Positions 43,862-51,603 of a DNA stretch of 64,000 bases are shown one piece after another (position 1 is the first letter of the stretch; every line of letters begins with the position of its first letter). Origin of the DNA: Flavobacterium psychroterrae (lineage in GTDB: Bacteria; Bacteroidota; Bacteroidia; Flavobacteriales; Flavobacteriaceae); NCBI RefSeq assembly GCF_018380615.1, contig NZ_JAGYVZ010000013.1, positions 1 to 64,000 of the forward strand, in the 5' to 3' direction. The position numbers and the translations under genes were made by a program. A model generated the notes under the pieces. The model did no database searches and was not told the DNA's origin. It saw only the letters and a list, made by a program, of their open reading frames with translations.

Positions 43862-45280
43862 CTACTTAATGAGTTTATTAAGCATTCCGTTGAAAATAAA
43901 ACCGTGAAAAGGCAAAACAGAATACCAATATAATTTACCTAAAATACCTTTGGGTTTAAACGTTGCAGCCTGATATAAAGTATTGTGAATAATTTTGAAT
44001 TCCAGCCAGGCTTCGCCGGGTAATTTCATTTCGGCGTATAAAATCAGTTTTCCTTCTTGCTTGTTGGCATATAAAACACGCCAAAAATCCAAAGCATCTC
44101 CGGAATGAATATCGTTTCTATTGGTTCTGCCTCTTCGTGAACCTACACCTCCAAATAATTTATCAATAAAACCGCGTAAACTCCAAAGCCAATCTCCATA
44201 ATACCAGCCACTTTCTCCGCCAATTGACCAAATTTTATTGATGGTAAAATCCCTGTCTTCAATTTCTTTTTTTCTGCGATCGATATAGCAGCCTTTTTTA
44301 GGAACCTTTAAATATTCGGACATATTGGTGCTAAAACGTCCGCTTACAAGAGAATCTTTCCAGCTCGAAACCACATTATTCTCACCCACTTTAAGCAAAG
44401 CACGTGAAAGTGCTTCCTTATAAGTCATTGGTTTTACATTTAAAAGTTCATTAATGCGATGATCTTTGCAAATTACCTCAACTTTCATACTGCTTACTAA
44501 AGCTGTCGCCAGTTTGTATGAGGTAGAAGTAACAAAATACAACCAATACGACGATAATTTTGGCGTCATAACCGGAATAGTAAAAATGTATCGTTTTAGC
44601 TTTTGTGCATCGGCGAAAGCCAGTAACATTTCTTTATAAGTTAAAATATCCGGACCGCCAATATCAAAACTTTGGTTGTAAGTCACAGGATTTAAAAGTG
44701 ATTTTGAGAGAAATTCCAAAACATCATTTATCGCAATAGGCTGGCATTTTGTATTGAGCCATTTAGGCGTAATCATTACCGGAATTTTATTGACCAAATC
44801 CCGAATGATTTCAAAAGACGCACTCCCCGATCCTACTATAATTCCGGCTCTTAAGGTTGTAAGCGGCACGGTTGATTTGGCTAAAATATTTTCAACATTT
44901 TTACGTGATGCTAAATGTTTTGAAAGGGATTTATCATTTACGATTCCGCTTAAATAGAGGATTTGCTGCGCTAGGGTTTGATTTATTCTTTGGGTAAAAT
45001 TACTTGCAGAGGTACTTTCTAATTCATCATAATTAGTATCAGGACCGGACATGGAATGAATGAGGTAAAAAGCTGCATCAATGTCTAATGGAATTGACGA
45101 TAATGTATTTTTATCTAAAAAATCGACTTCTATAACTTGTACTTTCTGCTCAAAAATTTCAGGTACGTAGAATCTGTTTTTATCTCTTACACAGCAAATT
45201 ATATCGTGTCCCTGCGCCACTAAAATGGGCAACAAACGTTTGCCTATATAACCTGTTGCGCCTGTTAAGAGAATTTTCAT
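43862..45280 (-). CDS. NAD(P)-binding epimerase-like protein with DUF2867
   Basis: A 472-residue protein. The first 300 residues are an atypical short-chain dehydrogenase/NmrA-like fold (ILLTGATGYIGKRLLPILVAQGH, YLIHSMSG, LYLSGIV, TLRAGIIVGSGSASFE). The last 150 residues (about 315-470, with SIGGESGWYYGDWLW, RGFIDKLFGGVGSRRGR and LPFHGFIFNGML) match a DUF2867-type steroid-binding-like domain. I recall this fusion in light-response clusters of flavobacteria. The reaction is unknown. It is 5 bases from the SDR gene upstream, so the two form an operon. Confidence 0.85.
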   Translation of the reverse strand: MKILLTGATGYIGKRLLPILVAQGHDIICCVRDKNRFYVPEIFEQKVQVIEVDFLDKNTLSSIPLDIDAAFYLIHSMSGPDTNYDELESTSASNFTQRINQTLAQQILYLSGIVNDKSLSKHLASRKNVENILAKSTVPLTTLRAGIIVGSGSASFEIIRDLVNKIPVMITPKWLNTKCQPIAINDVLEFLSKSLLNPVTYNQSFDIGGPDILTYKEMLLAFADAQKLKRYIFTIPVMTPKLSSYWLYFVTSTSYKLATALVSSMKVEVICKDHRINELLNVKPMTYKEALSRALLKVGENNVVSSWKDSLVSGRFSTNMSEYLKVPKKGCYIDRRKKEIEDRDFTINKIWSIGGESGWYYGDWLWSLRGFIDKLFGGVGSRRGRTNRNDIHSGDALDFWRVLYANKQEGKLILYAEMKLPGEAWLEFKIIHNTLYQAATFKPKGILGKLYWYSVLPFHGFIFNGMLNKLIK

Positions 45281-45285
45281 AAACG

Positions 45286-45969
45286 TTACATTTTAAAAGT
45301 CACCAATCCGTAATCCATTTCAAAAATTTGACCTGAAATAGAATTTGCTTTTTCAGATATTAGAAAATCAACCATATGAGCCACTTCATCAGCCTTTAAA
45401 TAACTTTTCATGGGATGACGTTCGACCATATTTTCTTTCATGCGATCGTTTCTTAAAATCGAAGCCGAAAGCGATGTTTCGGTGATTGTAGGCGCAATTG
45501 CATTGACACGAATTGTTGGAGCTAATTCGGCTCCAAGTGATTTTGTCAATCCTTCGACACCAGCTTTTGCGGTTGCAATACTGGCGTGAAAAGGCATTCC
45601 TAATTTTACCGCAACGGTACTAAATAAAACAATGGATGGTTTATTTCCTCGCTTTAAAACGGGCAAATATTTCTGAATGGCTTTTACTGCTCCAATAACA
45701 TTGATTTCGAAATCATTTCTGAAATCATCAACGCTTAAACCAGAAATAGGTTTGAGATTAATTGATCCCGGACAATAAATTAAAACATCAATGTTTTCAA
45801 TATCCGGAAGTTCGTCATTCAGTACGTCTAAACTGAAATGATTTAGATTATTGTGTCTAATTTCAGGTGCAGTTCTACTTATATTATAGACTTTATTGGT
45901 TTCAAGTTGCTGCAGTAAAACCGCGTTCCCGATTCCTTTGCTTCCTCCAATAATTAGTATGTTTTTCAT
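45286..45969 (-). CDS. Short-chain dehydrogenase/reductase
   Basis: A 227-residue SDR. The cofactor motif is IIGGSKGIGNAV at the N-terminus. The catalytic Ser is in IVLFSTVAV, but the usual Tyr-x-x-x-Lys position reads HASIATAKAG, so Lys is kept and Tyr appears to be replaced. I begin at the ATG at 45969 (MKNILIIGG); the longer frame to 46068 only adds residues translated from an intergenic repeat. It lies directly upstream of the DUF2867 protein gene. The substrate is unknown, and the active-site change suggests an altered or absent dehydrogenase activity. Confidence 0.82.
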   Translation of the reverse strand: MKNILIIGGSKGIGNAVLLQQLETNKVYNISRTAPEIRHNNLNHFSLDVLNDELPDIENIDVLIYCPGSINLKPISGLSVDDFRNDFEINVIGAVKAIQKYLPVLKRGNKPSIVLFSTVAVKLGMPFHASIATAKAGVEGLTKSLGAELAPTIRVNAIAPTITETSLSASILRNDRMKENMVERHPMKSYLKADEVAHMVDFLISEKANSISGQIFEMDYGLVTFKM

Positions 45970-46130
45970 TAGGATTTGTTTTTTTACTCTCGCAGATTTT
46001 GCAGATTGAGCAGATTTTTGTTTTGAGAAAACTGTCGTCACGGAGATTCCTAGTTCCTTGGAGAGCATACTTTGTATTTACTTTATGAAAACTTTGACAG
46101 TCGCGCGCAAACAAAGCTCTTATGAACCTA

Positions 46131-46214
46131 AATCCCTAGCCCTGATAGAAGCGATATCCTTTTGTGGCGGGGTTCGCCACAAAAGATATAGCGGATAGCA
46201 GGAAATAGCTCCTA
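46131..46214 (-). repeat. Hairpin element family, full copy
   Basis: On the plus strand it reads AATCCCTAGCCCTGATAGAAG, GCGATATCC, an apical stem TTTTGTGGCG/CGCCACAAAA (10 perfect pairs), GATATAGC, and ends GGATAGCAGG with AGCTCCTAA. The final CTA is the minus-strand stop codon of the kinase gene at 46212. Flanks match the copy at 43,771 closely, while the apical stem has a different sequence. Confidence 0.78.
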
Positions 46215-47516
46215 ATACTTCACATAATTATTTACTACAATCTTCGCTTTTAAATCAAACATCAAGTTATATAAGCCAAAGAAAGTCCTGTTCATATAAA
46301 TGAAATGCTTAGAACCACGATTTCCGTTCATTTTTTTAAGATTGGTATCGTTTGAAAAACGTTCGCCTAATTTCGCAATGCTTTCAAAGAAAGTTTCATC
46401 GGCAAAATCGAAGGTTTCGTTTTGGAAAGGTTTCGTGAAAAGTGATAATAAATCATTAAACATCTCGGTAAAATATTCAATTTCGGCTGGAGTATCGTCC
46501 GGACGAAGAATTTCAAGTTCAAATAATTTCTGATTGAAAAGTGTCTTATCAGTAATTACATTTTTATTGATTAATTCGAAATATGGTACATAAAAATCAT
46601 CCGGAATTTTTTTCATACATCCAAAATCCAGGGCTATCAAATGGTTTTGATCGTCTACTAAAAAATTTCCGGGATGCGGATCTGCGTGAACTTTTCTCAA
46701 CACGTGAATTTGGTACATATAGAAATCCCAAAGTGCCTGACCAATTTTGTCGCCAACTTCTTTATTTTTATTTATTGCCGTAAATTCTGAAAGATGAATT
46801 CCGGTCATCCAATCCATTGTGATGATTTTCTCTGATGAAAATTCAGGATAATACCTCGGGAAAAGTAAATTTTCGATTTTACTGCACGCTTCAACTACTT
46901 CCTGACTTTGTTTTAATTCCAATAAATAATTGGTTTCTTCGATCAGTTTATCTTCAACTTCTTTAAAATATTTATCAGAATCTTTTCCTTGCAGATTAAA
47001 CATTCTGACAGCGATAGGTTTTACCAAAGCCAAATCTGACGAAATGCTGTTGGCAACTCCCGGGTATTGAATTTTAACGGCTAACTTTTTGCCATTTTTT
47101 ACAGCCAAATGTACCTGACCAATACTCGCTGCATTTACTGAATTTGCATTGAATTCATCAAAAATTTCATAAGGCGTTTTTCCGAAATTTGTTTTGAAAG
47201 TTTTTAAAACCAACGGAGCAGAAAGTGGCGGAACTGAAAATTGAGACAATGAAAATTTCTCAACATATGCCTGAGGCAAAAAGTTCTTGTCCATGCTCAA
47301 CATTTGAGCTACTTTAAGCGCGCTTCCTTTCAGTCTTTTTAATCCGTCGTAAATGTCTTCGGCGTTATTTTCGTTTAATTTATCGCGCGTCAAATCAGAG
47401 TTTACCATTTTTTCGGCGTAATGTTTTATGTAGTTTACGCCTACTTTTGCACCGGTTTGTACCAATTTACTGGCTCTTTCTATTTTTGACGTTGGTATAT
47501 AATCGATTGTTTTCAT
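46212..47516 (-). CDS. ABC1/UbiB (ADCK)-family atypical kinase
   Basis: A 434-residue protein-kinase-like protein. Family marks are the Ala-rich loop NAASIGQVHLA, the ATP Lys in KLAVKIQYPG, the catalytic HADPHPGNFLV and metal-binding ALDFGCMK. The N-terminal KxGQ motif is changed to KVAQ (LKVAQMLSM). Relatives such as UbiB and COQ8 support quinone biosynthesis or lipid handling, with ATPase rather than classical kinase activity. It overlaps the upstream TetR-fold gene by 4 bases (ATGA), so the two are coupled. Involvement in menaquinone or carotenoid lipids is inference. Confidence 0.9.
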   Translation of the reverse strand: MKTIDYIPTSKIERASKLVQTGAKVGVNYIKHYAEKMVNSDLTRDKLNENNAEDIYDGLKRLKGSALKVAQMLSMDKNFLPQAYVEKFSLSQFSVPPLSAPLVLKTFKTNFGKTPYEIFDEFNANSVNAASIGQVHLAVKNGKKLAVKIQYPGVANSISSDLALVKPIAVRMFNLQGKDSDKYFKEVEDKLIEETNYLLELKQSQEVVEACSKIENLLFPRYYPEFSSEKIITMDWMTGIHLSEFTAINKNKEVGDKIGQALWDFYMYQIHVLRKVHADPHPGNFLVDDQNHLIALDFGCMKKIPDDFYVPYFELINKNVITDKTLFNQKLFELEILRPDDTPAEIEYFTEMFNDLLSLFTKPFQNETFDFADETFFESIAKLGERFSNDTNLKKMNGNRGSKHFIYMNRTFFGLYNLMFDLKAKIVVNNYVKY

Positions 47517-48175
47517 GATTTGCTGTATATTTTTTCTTTAAATAGAAATTTTCCAAGATCTATTAAGTGATTTAGTGGCGCGATATTCATTAGTTGGAAT
47601 GAAGCGTTAACTGATTTTTCGATAAAAATATCTGTCTTTTCAAAAGAAGGAGATTCATCGTCAACCCAGAATTTTATCGTTAGCATTAATTGTAACCAAG
47701 CTGATTCCTGAATTCCTTTTTCCTGAAATTTTTGCAGTTTTTCATACTCTAATCTAAAATCATCGGTTAGAATTTCAGAAACATATTCTTTAAAACTGTC
47801 TCGAAGAGTTGAAAGCTGGACTAAATTTCTTAGCGGATTTCTGTCGAATTTTAATGATTGTAAAACATAACTTCTGTTGGCAGTCAGGATTTCGAAAAAG
47901 GTGAAATAAAAACTCAACATTTTGTTTTTCATATCATAACCTGAATAGTCCGGATGCTGGTGCAATAAATTAACTGAGTTTTCAAAAAACATTCTGAAGA
48001 TCTCTTTTTCCAAAGCTTCTAAAGTTCCAAAAAAAGGATAAAATTCAGCTTCTGTAAAATCGTTCTCTTTTGCAAAAAGATAAACTGATTTTGGTTTTTG
48101 TCCCTTTTCTAAAACCTCATCCATATATAGTGAAACGATGTCTTCCTTACTGATTATCTTATTTTTAGCTTCCAT
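47513..48175 (-). CDS. TetR-fold protein coupled to the ABC1 kinase
   Basis: A 220-residue all-helical protein. The first 60 residues look like a TetR N-terminal HTH (IVSLYMDEVLEKG, then EAEFYPFFGTLEALEKEIF), and the rest (about 65-200) like a ligand-binding TetR C-domain. The recognition helix region (KENDFTEAEFY) is acidic, which is poor for DNA binding. Its stop overlaps the kinase gene start. Known COQ9 is a TetR-fold lipid-binding partner of the ABC1-family COQ8 pathway, so a lipid-presenting role is an alternative to a repressor role. No operator is evident. Confidence 0.8.
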   Translation of the reverse strand: MEAKNKIISKEDIVSLYMDEVLEKGQKPKSVYLFAKENDFTEAEFYPFFGTLEALEKEIFRMFFENSVNLLHQHPDYSGYDMKNKMLSFYFTFFEILTANRSYVLQSLKFDRNPLRNLVQLSTLRDSFKEYVSEILTDDFRLEYEKLQKFQEKGIQESAWLQLMLTIKFWVDDESPSFEKTDIFIEKSVNASFQLMNIAPLNHLIDLGKFLFKEKIYSKS

Positions 48176-48273
48176 CTTATTAAAATTTAAATTTTGTTTT
48201 AAAGGTACGCAATGTTTAAGTATCTTTACTTATCGTTAAACAAAATATGTTGTTAAATATATTATAAACTATT

Positions 48274-49185
48274 ATGGCTAAAAATATTTTACTAACCGGA
48301 GGAACTGGATTCATAGGAAAAAATTTGACTGATTTACTTATAGAAAATGGTTTTTCAGTTTCTATTTTGAGCCGATCTGACAGAAAAAATTCTGCCGCAG
48401 TTACATATTACAAATGGGATTTGACACGAGATTACATTGATGAAGAAGCGATTTTAAATGCTGATTATATTATTCATCTTGCCGGAGAAGGTATTGTTGA
48501 AAAACGATGGACAGAAAAACGCAAAAAAGACATTCTTGAAAGCAGAACAAAACCTGTTGATTTAATATTTTCTATTTTAGAAAAACACAATAAAACGCTG
48601 GATGCTTTTGTTTCGGCATCAGCAGTTGGAATTTATGGCGCAATTACCAATGATACCATTTGTACCGAAAATGATGCGCCAGCAAATGACTTTTTAGGTA
48701 TAACTTGTCAGGAATGGGAAAAAGCGGTCGATAAAATAAATTCACTAGGGATTAGAACCGTAAAAGTGAGAACCGGAATTGTTTTGGGAAAAGACGAAGG
48801 CTTTCTTAAAAAAATTATGCCCAGTTTTAAATTAGGTTTTGGTGCTATTTTAGGCACAGGAAAACAGTATGTTCCCTGGATTCATATTGATGATTTATGT
48901 CAGATTTATTTAAAAGCAATTCAGGACGATCAAATGAGCGGCGCGTATAATTCCTGCGTTACAGACGATACTACAAATGAAAGTTTATCTCGAACTTTGG
49001 CAAACTTATTAGGTTATAAAATCTGGTTACCCAAAGCGCCTAAGTTTGTCCTGAAAATTGTTTTGGGCGAAATGAGCCTGGCTGTTTTAGAAGGTCAAAG
49101 GGTTTCATCTGAAAAACTGGAAAAAATGGGTTTTAAATTTGAATTTACTGATTTAGAAAGTGCCCTCGCAAGTTGTCTGAATTAA
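48274..49185 (+). CDS. TIGR01777-type NAD-dependent epimerase
   Basis: A 303-residue extended SDR-like protein. It starts ILLTGGTGFIGKNLTDLL and has YIIHLAGEGIVEKRW, SASAVGIYG, VKVRTGIVLGKDEGFL, YVPWIHIDDLC and AYNSCV, all typical of the family that includes YfcH and plant SULA. The enzyme reaction is not established; no partner cell-division gene is nearby. It is divergent from the TetR-fold gene, with about 100 bases between, so both may be controlled from that gap. The last helix is followed at once by the convergent YceI gene. Confidence 0.9.
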   Translation: MAKNILLTGGTGFIGKNLTDLLIENGFSVSILSRSDRKNSAAVTYYKWDLTRDYIDEEAILNADYIIHLAGEGIVEKRWTEKRKKDILESRTKPVDLIFSILEKHNKTLDAFVSASAVGIYGAITNDTICTENDAPANDFLGITCQEWEKAVDKINSLGIRTVKVRTGIVLGKDEGFLKKIMPSFKLGFGAILGTGKQYVPWIHIDDLCQIYLKAIQDDQMSGAYNSCVTDDTTNESLSRTLANLLGYKIWLPKAPKFVLKIVLGEMSLAVLEGQRVSSEKLEKMGFKFEFTDLESALASCLN

Positions 49186-49187
49186 GT

Positions 49188-49754
49188 TTATTTCAATGTG
49201 AGATACCTTATTTCATCACTTCTCACAACTCCGCTTAATTTGGTATTGGCGGTTTTTGAAATTTTGCCAGCAACAACACTTGGTATTGCGACATTAAAAT
49301 CTGAGATTGAAATGGGATAATTACAAGAAATCTGTATGCCTTCAGGAACTCGTTTTATCAACGCTTTCATGTCAATTATTTTCCATTTTCCATGGAGATA
49401 AAGTTTTCCTTTTACGTCATATTCTTTTTCACTTCCGTCGACGTTTTTTAGATCAAATTTTTCAATTTTACCTTTAAAAACAGCTTTCGGATACCGATTG
49501 CTTTCCAGGTAATTTTGATTGAAATGAGTTTGCATTAAATCCATTTTGAAAAGAAAATCTTTTACAGCAACACTACAAATTAATGTGCTGCTTTCTGGTT
49601 CCAGAACTATTGTTCCAAGCTTATTTACCGCCGTTACTTCTTCAAAAAGAGGAATTGAAGCTTCAAAATTTACAATTGCTGTAGTGGTTTTAAATTTATC
49701 CTGAGCAAGTATTGAGAACGCGGTAAAAAGTAATAATACAGTAATTTTTTTCAT
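49188..49754 (-). CDS. YceI-family exported protein
   Basis: A 188-residue protein starting MKKITVLLLFTAFSILAQDK, a signal peptide of about 17 residues. I chose this ATG (49754) over one 12 bases upstream. The mature part has the lipocalin-like YceI pattern: FEASIPLFEEV, MDLMQTHFNQNYLESNRYPKA read in pieces, and KGKLYLHGKWKII. YceI proteins bind isoprenoids; bacterial homologues bind polyisoprenoid lipids in the periplasm. Its place after the carotenoid region is therefore suggestive, but it may be chance. Confidence 0.88.
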   Translation of the reverse strand: MKKITVLLLFTAFSILAQDKFKTTTAIVNFEASIPLFEEVTAVNKLGTIVLEPESSTLICSVAVKDFLFKMDLMQTHFNQNYLESNRYPKAVFKGKIEKFDLKNVDGSEKEYDVKGKLYLHGKWKIIDMKALIKRVPEGIQISCNYPISISDFNVAIPSVVAGKISKTANTKLSGVVRSDEIRYLTLK

Positions 49755-49984
49755 AATCGTCAGCAATTAAACAATTATGTCATTCGGATTTTTTAAAGTG
49801 AACTCAAATTAAATTTAAAAAATAGAATGGCAGTATTCCGTGAAAAGTATAGTAATCAAATGATTGTACTTAAAGTTACGAAAATTTCCGGCTGTTAGAT
49901 GTCGTTTATGTGCTAAATATTTGTGAAATGTTTTTGGTGGAAAATGTAAAATTTGAAATGGGATTGGTGAAATGTTTTTTGCAA

Positions 49985-50222
49985 CTTATAATGGATAGTC
50001 CCTACGGGACAAAATTGTCGTGTCGCATTATTTTTTCAACCAACATTTAATCTCTACGAGATATTTTTTTGCTGCCAAATATTGATTTGAAATCATCAAT
50101 ACTTCTTCTATTGTAATCATAAAAAAATACCGATAATTAATCTTCACCAGAAATATTCCGTTAGGAATTAAATATTGGTAGAAAAAATTAACAATCGGCA
50201 TTATTCTCCCTTAGGGACTACA
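49985..50222. repeat. Cluster of four mini-palindromes (REP-like)
   Basis: GTCCCTACGGGAC (49992-50004), ATCTCTACGAGAT (near 50050), ATTCCGTTAGGAAT (near 50156) and CTCCCTTAGGGA (near 50207) are small palindromes with the same outline but different stems. They are separated by TTTTTT and ATATTGGTAGAAAA strings. They occupy the gap 49,755-50,256, which has no credible gene. They resemble the repeat at 43,503. Confidence 0.65.
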
Positions 50223-50256
50223 CAAATTCTTTATATCTTTAAAAAAAAATGCTTTT

Positions 50257-50652
50257 TTATCCTTGTACTTCTGTACAAATCTCAATTAAAAAACCGTCTA
50301 AATCTCTCACATACGCCACAATTTGTCCCCAAGGTTTTTCGGTTGGTTCTTTTACTAATATTGCTCCAAAAGATGTTGCTTTTTGAACCAATTCTGCCAC
50401 GTTATCAGTAATAAATCCTATCTCAATGGCAAAAGGTTTATCTTCTAAACTGCTTTCGATAAAACCTTCACTTAAATTTTGAGCGGCTAATTTTTTTGAG
50501 GCAAATGAAATCGCTGTTTCGCCGGTAATTAATTCTCCGTAATCATTTTCGGGCGTTACAAATTTTCTTGAAAACCCAAATGTACTTTCATAAAATGCAA
50601 CTGACTTTTCTACGTCTTCTACATATAAAATTGTATATCCAAACTTTACCAT
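50257..50652 (-). CDS. VOC (glyoxalase-like) family protein
   Basis: A 131-residue protein with two beta-alpha-beta-beta-beta units of the vicinal oxygen chelate fold. It begins GYTILYVEDVEKSVAFYESTFGF and ends VAYVRDLDGFLIEICTEV, the latter carrying the usual metal-ligand Glu. Possible activities include glyoxalase, dioxygenase or antibiotic binding; nothing here distinguishes them. It is followed upstream by a thioesterase gene with 28 bases between, on the same strand. Confidence 0.85.
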   Translation of the reverse strand: MVKFGYTILYVEDVEKSVAFYESTFGFSRKFVTPENDYGELITGETAISFASKKLAAQNLSEGFIESSLEDKPFAIEIGFITDNVAELVQKATSFGAILVKEPTEKPWGQIVAYVRDLDGFLIEICTEVQG

Positions 50653-50680
50653 ATTCTAAATTTTAATTTGATTGTATATT

Positions 50681-51229
50681 CTAACTTATTTCTATCAATA
50701 CATTATACTTGTCTAAAGTTGCTAAATCTTCAATCGAGTTTACATTGGTGATTTTAGCATGTTCTTCGACTTCTTTTTTAGCTTCAATTTGTTTGATGCA
50801 TTTTCTAAAACGACGAACTTCATCTAAATTTGATAAAATTAATCCGGGAACCTGTACGCTTTTGCCTTCTTTATCTTTAGCAACCATTGTAAAATATGAT
50901 GAATTACAATGTTTTATTGCTCCTGTCTGAATATTTTCGGCTTCAACGCGAATACCTACAATCATGGAACTTCTGCCTACATAATTTACAGAGGCTTTCA
51001 TGGTTACTAATTCTCCAACTTCTATAGGTTTTAAAAAATTCACTGTATCAACAGAAGCTGTTACGCAATAATTGCCGCTGAATTTTGATGCACAAGCAAA
51101 CGCAATCTGATCGAGTAATTGCAGGATATATCCTCCGTGAATTTTTCCGCTAAAGTTAGTATGCGACGGCAGCATCAGTTCTGAAATACTGATTTTTGAC
51201 GATGATACCGGTTTAAAGTCTGTAGTCAT
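50681..51229 (-). CDS. Acyl-CoA thioesterase, hotdog fold
   Basis: A 182-residue hotdog-fold protein. Seen are FSGKIHGGYILQLLDQIAFACA (read in parts), with the catalytic-helix region, and TASVDTVNFLKPIEVGELV plus VGIRVEAENIQTG, typical of YciA/BACH-type acyl-CoA thioesterases. A charged helical tail of about 50 residues follows the fold. The enzyme hydrolyses acyl-CoA to fatty acid and CoA; chain preference is unknown. It is 3 bases from the small membrane protein gene upstream. Confidence 0.88.
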   Translation of the reverse strand: MTTDFKPVSSSKISISELMLPSHTNFSGKIHGGYILQLLDQIAFACASKFSGNYCVTASVDTVNFLKPIEVGELVTMKASVNYVGRSSMIVGIRVEAENIQTGAIKHCNSSYFTMVAKDKEGKSVQVPGLILSNLDEVRRFRKCIKQIEAKKEVEEHAKITNVNSIEDLATLDKYNVLIEIS

Positions 51230-51232
51230 ATT

Positions 51233-51598
51233 TTATTTGTATTTAAATGGGGAAGTTTCTTTTTGAACAGCGGTGATGAAAAAATGGGAATCTCCCCACC
51301 AGCTAAAAGTTCTGTATCTTTCAACATACGTCATTTTTACATATTGACCTTGTAATTCGTTCAATTGTTCTATTACTTTTTTATCACTGTCTAAAACCGA
51401 AAACCTAAAAATTTGCGATCCTGAAACGCCCTGACTTAATTCTCCTTCCCAGGTTTTCATCATGACACCTTTGTGGCTCATCCTGATTAATTCGCCGGAG
51501 CGATATCCTTCACTGTATGAAACATAGTAGATAAAAGCAAAATAAGCTGCAAAACCTAACACACACATTGCCGCGATAATTAATAAAATTCGTTTCAT
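51233..51598 (-). CDS. Small membrane-anchored protein
   Basis: A 121-residue protein with one N-terminal membrane helix (about residues 4-26, LLIIAAMCVLGFAAYFAFIYYV) and an exported or cytoplasmic beta-rich domain (GVMMKTWEGELSQG, QGQYVKMTYVERYRTFSWWG). I recall that relatives in Bacteroidota are sometimes automatically called 6-phosphogluconate dehydrogenase, but it is far too short and has no Rossmann motif, so that name looks wrong. It lies between rmuC (5 bases upstream) and the thioesterase gene in one operon. Confidence 0.7.
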   Translation of the reverse strand: MKRILLIIAAMCVLGFAAYFAFIYYVSYSEGYRSGELIRMSHKGVMMKTWEGELSQGVSGSQIFRFSVLDSDKKVIEQLNELQGQYVKMTYVERYRTFSWWGDSHFFITAVQKETSPFKYK

Positions 51599-51603
51599 AG
51601 ATT

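Noticed and set aside
45970..46068. N-terminal extension of the SDR at 45286
   Set aside because: The extra 33 residues are translated from a CGCAGATTTTGCAGATT repeat and do not belong to the SDR fold.
50175..50411. 78-codon plus-strand frame in the repeat cluster
   Set aside because: It begins in palindromic repeat sequence and overlaps the VOC gene on the other strand, with low-complexity translation.
51233..51598. 6-phosphogluconate dehydrogenase
   Set aside because: The product is a 121-residue membrane-anchored protein without a Rossmann fold; the name would be an inherited error.
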